A stretch of DNA of 10,537 nucleotides from JALYUA01 sp039931865 (GTDB taxonomy: Bacteria > Acidobacteriota > Thermoanaerobaculia > UBA5066 > Gp7-AA6): positions 1 to 10,537 of the forward strand of contig JBDTRB010000113.1 of the NCBI GenBank assembly GCA_039931865.1. Direction: 5' to 3'. How positions within the stretch are numbered: position 1 is the first letter of the stretch; the number at the start of each line of letters is the position of its first letter. Below are positions 1-4,440 of this stretch, piece by piece. The translations under genes were made by a program, and so were the position numbers. The notes under the pieces were generated by a model that had not been told where the DNA came from, ran no database searches, and saw nothing but the letters and a program-made list of their open reading frames with translations.

Positions 1-412
1 GCTCGGCCAGGGCCCGCACGCGCTTGCGCGCGTCGGTCCGCCCGAGCCGCGAGAATCGGGAGCGGGCCTGCCGCAGGCGCTCGCGAAAAGCCCCGCTTCC
101 TCCGGAAGTCGCGGATGTGGAAGGCGGGGCCGCCGCGCGAAAGATCCCGATCGTCAGGGGAGGGCGGGAGGCCGCCGCAACGAGGGACTCGCCGGGCAGA
201 GCCCCCTTCCAGGCAAAATCCGGCGCGTACAGGCCGGCGTTCGAGCCTTCAGACTTCCAGTCCTCGAGAAAATCGGCCGCCCAGCCCGAAACGCCATCCG
301 AGTAGTCCTCCAGCGCGGGCAGAGGCCCGCCGCGACGCGACGCGCAGGCCTCCAGGGCGAGGATGACGGCAGCCACGAGAATCACGCGGGCGGCCGCCGG
401 ACATCTTTGCAT
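1..412 (-). CDS. Putative lipoprotein of unknown function, 5' part only
   Basis: Read on the minus strand from ATG at 412-410, this frame stays open for 137 codons and leaves the window, so the C-terminal part is missing. The protein starts with a basic stretch (MQRCPAAAR), then a hydrophobic core (residues 10-20), then LEAC with Cys23. This is the layout of a lipoprotein (type II) signal peptide, though Glu before the Ala is not typical of a lipobox. Residues 33-75 are acidic and aromatic (DYSDGVSGWAADFLEDW), residues 93-108 are an Ala/Ser/Gly/Pro linker, and residues 109-137 are Arg-rich. I recognise no domain. It is divergent from midA, 28 bp away, and may share its promoter region. The signal peptide is clear evidence that this strand is coding; the plus-strand frames here are shadows. 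Its function and any link to complex I are unknown. Confidence 0.7.
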   Translation of the reverse strand, partial: MQRCPAAARVILVAAVILALEACASRRGGPLPALEDYSDGVSGWAADFLEDWKSEGSNAGLYAPDFAWKGALPGESLVAAASRPPLTIGIFRAAAPPSTSATSGGSGAFRERLRQARSRFSRLGRTDARKRVRALAE

Positions 413-440
413 CGCGGCGGAAAATATAATCAAGAGTCCC
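413..440. promoter_or_regulatory. Divergent promoter region between the lipoprotein gene and midA
   Basis: This 28-bp gap separates two outward-facing start codons. It contains an AT-rich core in otherwise very GC-rich DNA. On the plus strand TATAAT lies at 425-430, a perfect -10 consensus, and ends 10 nt before the TTG at 441. On the minus strand TATATT lies at 428-423 and ends 10 nt before the ATG at 412. The two boxes overlap, giving a nearly symmetric element. No good -35 hexamer is visible for the plus strand; GTGAGT (451-446) is a weak minus-strand candidate. The implied leaders would be only a few nucleotides long. This is inferred from sequence alone. Confidence 0.5.
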
Positions 441-1508
441 TTGTCACTCACAGACCGTCTCCGCGAGCGCATCGCCCGGGAAGGCCCGATCTCGTTCCGC
501 GACTTCATGGCCGCGGCGCTGTACGACGCGGAGGAGGGCTATTACTCCCGCGGTGCGTCGATCGGCGACCGGGGAGACTTCGTGACTTCTCCCTGGGTCT
601 CGCCGGCGTTCGCCCGGTCGCTCGCCAGGCGGTTCGCTCTGCAGGCGCGCGGTTTCGAGGGCGACGTCGATTTCGTCGAGGTCGGCGCCGGAGAGGGGAA
701 GTTCCTGGAGGAATTCGCGGCGGGGCTCGAAGCCGATTACCCGGACGTGTTCGCCCGGGTGCGCCTCACGGCGATCGAGCGCAGCGCGCGCGCCCGTCAG
801 ATGCTCCTGCGGCGGCCGTTCTCGAAGCCCGTTCGGGCGCTCGATTCCCCGAAAGAGCTCCCCGAAGGGAGCGTGTGCGGCTGGATCTTCTCGAACGAGC
901 TGTACGACGCGCTGCCGGTCGTGAGGGTCACGGGCTCTAACCGCGGCCTCCAGGAGCTTCGCGTCGATTTCGAAGGAGACTCGTTCGTCTGGCGGACGGC
1001 TTCCGCTCCGGACGCGTACCGGGAGCACCTCGAGCGGTACGGGGTCGCGATGGACGCGGGGCAAGTGGGCGAGATCTCGTTCGGCGCAGCGCCGCTCCAC
1101 CGCATCCTCGCGCGCGCTCTCGGCCGCGGCTCGCTCGTCACGTTCGACTATGGACATCGCTCCTCCGTTCTCTATCATCCGACCGCGCGGCGCCACGGCA
1201 CCCTCGCCGTGCATTTCGCGGGCCTGCGGAGGGGAGATCCCCTGTCGAGGCCGGGCCAGGTGGATCTGACCGCGCACGTGCATTGGGATCTGCTGATCGA
1301 GGCGGGCGAGTCGGAAGGGCTGACGACCGAGGGGGTGTCCCGTCAGGGGCGCTTCCTGGTCGAGTCTGGTGTCTTCGATTTCACCCCGGATGACGCCGCT
1401 CGATGGCGCGCCTATCGGCTCGTAGATCCCGAAGGAATGGGGGACGAAATCTCGGTGCTCGTCCAATCGCGGGGCGTCCCGTCTCCCGGTCTCGCCGCCT
1501 CGGAGTAG
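441..1508 (+). CDS. midA: MidA/NDUFAF7-family class I SAM-dependent protein methyltransferase
   Basis: This family (DUF185; human NDUFAF7, Dictyostelium MidA) uses S-adenosylmethionine to dimethylate an arginine of the complex I 49-kDa subunit (NuoD homologue) and is needed for complex I assembly in mitochondria. With the TTG start the protein has 355 residues. Family signatures in order: FRDFMAAALYD (19-29), GDFVTSP (45-51), the SAM-binding glycine loop VEVGAGEGKFL (79-89), the acidic strand end AIER (111-114), the NELYDALPV motif (152-160), TFDYGH (234-239) and PGQVDLTAHVH near 271-281. The TTG at 441 is preferred because an ATG at 363 would lie 50 bp inside the divergent lipoprotein gene and would add a non-family N-terminus; homology begins right after the TTG. 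No Shine-Dalgarno site is seen. It ends 52 bp before nuoA. Targeting of NuoD here is inferred from family knowledge and gene position. Confidence 0.88.
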   Translation: MSLTDRLRERIAREGPISFRDFMAAALYDAEEGYYSRGASIGDRGDFVTSPWVSPAFARSLARRFALQARGFEGDVDFVEVGAGEGKFLEEFAAGLEADYPDVFARVRLTAIERSARARQMLLRRPFSKPVRALDSPKELPEGSVCGWIFSNELYDALPVVRVTGSNRGLQELRVDFEGDSFVWRTASAPDAYREHLERYGVAMDAGQVGEISFGAAPLHRILARALGRGSLVTFDYGHRSSVLYHPTARRHGTLAVHFAGLRRGDPLSRPGQVDLTAHVHWDLLIEAGESEGLTTEGVSRQGRFLVESGVFDFTPDDAARWRAYRLVDPEGMGDEISVLVQSRGVPSPGLAASE

Positions 1509-1522
1509 CGCGCGAATGCGGG

Positions 1523-1550
1523 TTGATTCCTTTTTTCCCTCCGATAGAAT
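1523..1550 (+). promoter_or_regulatory. Probable nuo operon promoter
   Basis: Within the 52-bp gap between midA and nuoA, TTGATT (1523-1528) and TAGAAT (1545-1550) resemble -35 and -10 hexamers, matching consensus at 4 and 5 of 6 positions with a 16-bp spacer. The spacer contains a T6 run (1531-1536). The -10 box ends 10 nt before the GTG of nuoA, so the transcript would have almost no leader. The only hairpin upstream of the T run is very weak, so a terminator is not supported and read-through from midA is possible. Confidence 0.5.
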
Positions 1551-1560
1551 GGCCGCTTAA

Positions 1561-1917
1561 GTGGCCAACTACTTTCCGATTCTGATTCTGGGCCTCCTGG
1601 CCGCGGCTCTGCCTCTGGCGACGATTTTTCTCGCCCGGGCCATCCAGACGCGCCGCCCGAACCCCGCCAAGCTCGAGCCTTACGAGTCCGGGATCGCGGC
1701 GACCACCTTCGCATTCGACACGCGCTTTTCGGTCCGCTATTTTCTGATTGCGGTCCTCTTCGTTGTGTTCGACGTCGAGACGATCTTTCTTTTCCCCTGG
1801 GCCGTCCTCTTCCACCGGCTCGGCCTCTTTGGTCTCATCGAAATGGTGATTTTCCTGGTGATTCTCGTCGTCGGATATTTCTATGTCTGGAAGCGCCAGG
1901 CGCTCGACTGGGCGTAG
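1561..1917 (+). CDS. nuoA: NADH-quinone oxidoreductase subunit A (complex I, NuoA)
   Basis: Small membrane subunit (ND3 homologue) at the junction of the quinone-reducing and membrane arms. The 118 residues match the family length. Three hydrophobic segments are visible at about 5-26, 59-84 and 90-110. Key features are the TM1-TM2 loop with YESG (41-44), and the second helix with FDVETIFLFPWA (70-81), which carries the conserved Asp71 and Glu73; Glu94 sits in helix 3. The GTG start is forced: an in-frame TAA occupies 1558-1560 directly before it, and the next in-frame ATG is deep in the protein at Met95. No Shine-Dalgarno site precedes it, which agrees with a leaderless or nearly leaderless message from the promoter just upstream. 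It is first of the co-directional nuo genes, and nuoB follows after 19 nt. Confidence 0.95.
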   Translation: MANYFPILILGLLAAALPLATIFLARAIQTRRPNPAKLEPYESGIAATTFAFDTRFSVRYFLIAVLFVVFDVETIFLFPWAVLFHRLGLFGLIEMVIFLVILVVGYFYVWKRQALDWA

Positions 1918-1918
1918 C

Positions 1919-1925
1919 AGAAGGG
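1919..1925 (+). promoter_or_regulatory. Candidate ribosome binding site for nuoB
   Basis: AGAAGGG lies just after the nuoA stop and 11 nt before the ATG at 1937. The spacing is somewhat long. It supports that ATG over an earlier in-frame ATG at 1883, which lies inside nuoA. Confidence 0.4.
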
Positions 1926-1936
1926 CGAACCGTCCC

Positions 1937-2422
1937 ATGGGTCTCGTCGACAACAGATTCGAAGACAACGTCCTGACGACGACGGTCGACTCCGTCATCA
2001 ACTGGGCGCGCCGCTCGTCCATCTGGCCCATGCAGTTCGGCCTGGCGTGCTGCGCGATCGAGATGATGGCGGTGATGGACGCGCGTCACGACCTGGCGCG
2101 CTTCGGAGCGGAGGTCTTCCGCGGCACCCCGCGCCAGTCCGACCTGATGATCGTCGCCGGCACCGTCGTCGAGAAGATGGCTCCCGTCTTGAAACGCCTT
2201 TACGACCAGATGCCGGAACCCAAGTGGGTGATCGCCATGGGATCGTGCGCGACCTGCGGGGGCCCTTACCGGACCTATGCCGTCACCCAGGGCGTCGACC
2301 GCATCGTCCCCGTCGACGTGTACGTTCCCGGGTGCCCGCCGCGCCCCGAGGCGCTCATCTACGGAATCATGGCGCTCCAGAAGAAGATCGACCGGATGAA
2401 GGTCATCCGGAAGGCCTCGTAA
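1937..2422 (+). CDS. nuoB: NADH-quinone oxidoreductase subunit B (complex I, NuoB)
   Basis: Carries 4Fe-4S cluster N2, the last cluster before quinone, and forms part of the quinone pocket with NuoD. The 161-residue protein shows the N2 ligand set: tandem Cys38-Cys39 (GLACCAIEMM), Cys104 (MGSCATCGG) and Cys133 (VPGCPPRPE). These correspond to Cys45, 46, 111 and 140 of Thermus Nqo6 by a constant offset of 7. An earlier in-frame ATG at 1883 would add 18 basic residues encoded inside nuoA. I chose the ATG at 1937 because it has a purine-rich site upstream and gives the usual family N-terminus. It lies 19 nt after nuoA and 7 nt before nuoC, so it is co-transcribed with both. The ligands are intact and nothing is unusual. 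Confidence 0.95.
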   Translation: MGLVDNRFEDNVLTTTVDSVINWARRSSIWPMQFGLACCAIEMMAVMDARHDLARFGAEVFRGTPRQSDLMIVAGTVVEKMAPVLKRLYDQMPEPKWVIAMGSCATCGGPYRTYAVTQGVDRIVPVDVYVPGCPPRPEALIYGIMALQKKIDRMKVIRKAS

Positions 2423-2429
2423 CACTCCC

Positions 2430-3038
2430 ATGGCCGAGGAGATCACGCCCCCGGCCGCCGCCGGGGCCAAGGAAGTTGCGAAGCCGAAGCTCGTCGCGAC
2501 AGACGGGGCGGGCCATCCGTGGGTCGTTTCGCTTGCTGCCGGCGTCCCGGACGCGGTCCTCGCTTCGAAGCAGTTCGCCGGGCAGCTGACGGTCACCGTC
2601 GCCCGCGAGAAGATCGTCGAAGTCGCCCGGCACCTGAAGTCGAAAGAGGACTTCGGGTACTGCGTGGACGTGACGGCGGTCGACTGGAAAGAGCGCGCTC
2701 CGCGATTCGACGTCGTCTACCACTTCTATTCTTTCTCGAAGAACGACCGGATCCGCGTCAAGTGCGGGGCGGCCGAAGGGGAAGACGTCCCCTCGATCGC
2801 GCTCGTGTACCTCGCGGCCAACTGGTGCGAGCGCGAGACCTTCGACATGTTCGGCATCCGCTTCTCGGGCCACCCGGACCTGCGGCGCATCCTGACATGG
2901 GAAGGGTTCCACGGCCATCCGCTCCGAAAGGACTTCCCGCTCGAGGGCATCGACACCGGCGCGGCGATCTATCCCGAGGAGTGGCCGGAAGGCGGAGGGC
3001 CGTCCGCGACCGACCCCAATCGGAAAGTGGTGTCATGA
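2430..3038 (+). CDS. nuoC: NADH-quinone oxidoreductase subunit C (complex I, NuoC)
   Basis: Hydrophilic 30-kDa-type subunit of the quinone-reducing module. It carries no cofactor and packs against NuoD. The 202 residues begin with an Ala/Pro/Lys-rich tail of about 30 residues. The family domain follows: FGYCVDVTAVDW (75-86), the signature ERETFDMFGI (134-143), GHPDLRRILTW (147-157) and GHPLRKDFPLEG (162-173). It is a free-standing protein, unlike the fused NuoCD of enterobacteria. It starts 7 nt after nuoB with no strong Shine-Dalgarno site, so translation may depend on coupling to nuoB. Its TGA overlaps an ATG (ATGA, 3035-3038) that opens a 24-codon ORF leading to nuoD. Confidence 0.94.
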   Translation: MAEEITPPAAAGAKEVAKPKLVATDGAGHPWVVSLAAGVPDAVLASKQFAGQLTVTVAREKIVEVARHLKSKEDFGYCVDVTAVDWKERAPRFDVVYHFYSFSKNDRIRVKCGAAEGEDVPSIALVYLAANWCERETFDMFGIRFSGHPDLRRILTWEGFHGHPLRKDFPLEGIDTGAAIYPEEWPEGGGPSATDPNRKVVS

Positions 3039-3045
3039 AGAAGGC

Positions 3046-3086
3046 GAACGGGGAACGGGAAACACTGCGCCCTTCGTCCTTCGCCC
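3046..3086 (+). repeat. Heptad repeat with inverted arm in the nuoC-nuoD spacer
   Basis: GAACGGG occurs twice in tandem (3046-3052, 3053-3059). After a short loop come CCTTCGT (3071-3077) and CCTTCGC (3078-3084), also with 7-bp period and roughly complementary to the first pair. A perfect 6-bp stem is GGCGAA (3043-3048) with TTCGCC (3080-3085). The layout resembles the clearer heptad repeat between nuoD and nuoH. Confidence 0.5.
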
Positions 3087-3089
3087 GCC

Positions 3090-3095
3090 GAGAGG
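3090..3095 (+). promoter_or_regulatory. Ribosome binding site for nuoD
   Basis: GAGAGG lies 6 nt before the ATG at 3102. It is one of the better Shine-Dalgarno-like sites in the window and supports this start for nuoD despite the long variable N-terminus. Confidence 0.5.
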
Positions 3096-3101
3096 CTCTC
3101 C

Positions 3102-4337
3102 ATGTCTGACGACAAGCTGAGCCAGGCCGAGCGCGACGAAGCCGCGTCTTTCGCGCAGCGCGCGGAAGCTGGGGGCGTGGCGCGGCCTCTTTCCTCCGGC
3201 AACGCGGCGCCGGGACCGGCGCAAGGCGAGCCGCCGACGCTGTTCGACGTCCAGGAGATGGAGCTGAACTTCGGGCCGCAGCACCCCTCGACGCACGGCG
3301 TTCTCCGGATCATCCTGAAAGTGGACGGCGAAAAAATCCTCGAGGCGATCCCCGACGTCGGGTTCCTGCATCGCGGCACCGAGAAGCTCTTCGAGACCGA
3401 GACGTACCCGATGGGCATCCCGCACACCGACCGGATGGACTACGTCGCCGCCGCGACGAACAACCACGCGTTCTGCCTGACGATCGAGAAGCTCCTGGAC
3501 GTCGAGGTGCCGCGGCGCGCGCAACTGATCCGGGTGATTTTAGACGAGCTGCAGAGGCTCTCGAGCCACCTGGTGTGGCTCGGAACCTCGGGGATCGACC
3601 TCGGCGCGGTGACGCCCTTCTGGTATGCGTTTCGCGAGCGCGAACAGATCCTCGACTTCTTCGAGGAGTACTGCGGGGCGCGCCTCACCCTGAACTGCAT
3701 GCGCATCGGCGGTCTCCCGTTCGACCTGACCGCGGGCTGGGTGGAACGGCTGATGGAGTTCGTCGACGACCTGCCCGCGCGGATCGACGACTACGAGCAG
3801 CTCTTGACCGACAACCGGATCTGGAAGAAGCGCACCATCGGCATCGGCGTTCTGACCGCCGCGGACTGTGTCGAGTACGGCCTGACTGGCCCCCTGATCC
3901 GCGCGTCGGGTATCGAGTGGGACCTTCGCCGCGCGCAGCCGTACGAGTGCTACGACGAGCTCGACTTCGCGGTTCCGACGCGGCAGAACGGCGATACCTA
4001 CGACCGCTACATCGTCCGCGTCCAGGAGATGCGCCAGAGCGTCCGGATCCTGCGCCAGTGTCTCGACAGGCTCGAGCCCGGCGACATCCGCGGCAAGGTC
4101 CCGCGGGTCATCAAGCCGCCGGCCGAAGAGATTTACGCGTCGATCGAGTCGCCGAAGGGCGAGCTCGGCTTCTACTGCGTCTCGAACGGCAGCAACCGGC
4201 CTTACCGGATGCACTGCCGTCCGCCGTCGTTCATCAACCTGCAGGCGCTGCCGAAGATGGCGAAGGGGCACCTGATTTCGGACCTGGTGGCGTTGATCGG
4301 CACGATCGACATCGTGCTCGGCGAGGTCGACCGATGA
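3102..4337 (+). CDS. nuoD: NADH-quinone oxidoreductase subunit D (complex I, NuoD)
   Basis: 49-kDa-type subunit (NDUFS2/Nqo4 homologue, related to the NiFe-hydrogenase large subunit) that lines the quinone headgroup site. It has 411 residues. The first 50 or so are a low-complexity Ala/Glu/Gly/Pro tail, about 27 residues longer than in Thermus Nqo4. The core begins NFGPQHPSTHGVLR (56-69). His65 and Tyr114 (DRMDY) correspond to the quinone-contacting His38 and Tyr87 of Nqo4. GFLHRGTEK (87-95) contains Arg91, equivalent to the arginine in human NDUFS2 that NDUFAF7 dimethylates. Later signatures are GALT-like DLGAVTPFWYAFRERE (167-182), GSGIEWDLR-like ASGIEWDLR, and the C-terminus KGHLISDLVALIGTIDIVLG followed by EVDR. 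It lies 63 nt after nuoC, across a repeat-bearing spacer. Confidence 0.96.
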   Translation: MSDDKLSQAERDEAASFAQRAEAGGVARPLSSGNAAPGPAQGEPPTLFDVQEMELNFGPQHPSTHGVLRIILKVDGEKILEAIPDVGFLHRGTEKLFETETYPMGIPHTDRMDYVAAATNNHAFCLTIEKLLDVEVPRRAQLIRVILDELQRLSSHLVWLGTSGIDLGAVTPFWYAFREREQILDFFEEYCGARLTLNCMRIGGLPFDLTAGWVERLMEFVDDLPARIDDYEQLLTDNRIWKKRTIGIGVLTAADCVEYGLTGPLIRASGIEWDLRRAQPYECYDELDFAVPTRQNGDTYDRYIVRVQEMRQSVRILRQCLDRLEPGDIRGKVPRVIKPPAEEIYASIESPKGELGFYCVSNGSNRPYRMHCRPPSFINLQALPKMAKGHLISDLVALIGTIDIVLGEVDR

Positions 4338-4342
4338 GCCAG

Positions 4343-4374
4343 TCGGGAATCGGGAATCGGGAATCGGGAATCGG
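4343..4374 (+). repeat. Tandem heptad repeat (TCGGGAA x4) between nuoD and nuoH, left arm
   Basis: Four perfect copies of TCGGGAA (4343-4370) are followed by a partial TCGG (4371-4374). The repeat starts 6 nt after the nuoD stop. It is the left arm of an inverted pair with 4398-4420. It occupies the place where nuoE, F and G stand in 14-gene nuo operons. Confidence 0.9.
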
Positions 4375-4397
4375 CGGAGAGGATGCCGTCTTGTCCA

Positions 4398-4420
4398 TTA
4401 CCGATTACCGACTACCGATT
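4398..4420 (+). repeat. Tandem heptad repeat (TTACCGA-type x3), right arm
   Basis: Units TTACCGA, TTACCGA and CTACCGA are followed by TT. The reverse complement (TCGGTAA-type) matches the left-arm unit TCGGGAA at 6 of 7 positions. Three units of each arm would pair at 17 of 21 positions, with G-A mismatches at regular 7-nt intervals. The loop between the arms is about 27 nt. In the mRNA this would form a long imperfect stem that ends about 20 nt before the nuoH start. Confidence 0.8.
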
Positions 4421-4440
4421 TGCGGCTCCGGGACCCGGTC

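Larger units (their letters stand above)
3035..3109 (+). other. 24-codon bridging ORF between nuoC and nuoD
   Basis: An ATG overlaps the nuoC stop codon as ATGA. The frame (MKKANGERETLRPSSFARRE, then ALHV) stays open through the spacer and stops 8 nt inside the start of nuoD. The peptide has no recognisable feature and is encoded largely by repeat-like sequence. If translated, its likely role would be to carry ribosomes from nuoC to nuoD. An open frame this short is not rare by chance in GC-rich DNA. Confidence 0.25.

Noticed and set aside
24..366. Plus-strand open frames of 93 and 83 codons at the left edge
   Set aside because: They lie opposite the minus-strand lipoprotein frame, which has a convincing signal peptide. 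The plus-strand products are Arg/Pro-rich with no features.
363..440. ATG at 363 as the start of midA
   Set aside because: It overlaps the divergent gene by 50 bp, adds 26 residues without family similarity, and lies upstream of the perfect TATAAT. The TTG at 441 fits better, though no experiment supports either.
1505..1540. Rho-independent terminator after midA (T6 run at 1531-1536)
   Set aside because: Only a very weak GC hairpin (CGC/GCG) lies before the T run, separated from it by several bases, so a terminator is not supported.
4343..4420. CRISPR array
   Set aside because: Units are 7 bp and directly abut, with no spacers and no cas genes nearby.
4420..4440. TTG at 4420 as nuoH start
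   Set aside because: It adds seven residues encoded by the spacer; the ATG at 4441 gives a standard NuoH N-terminus.
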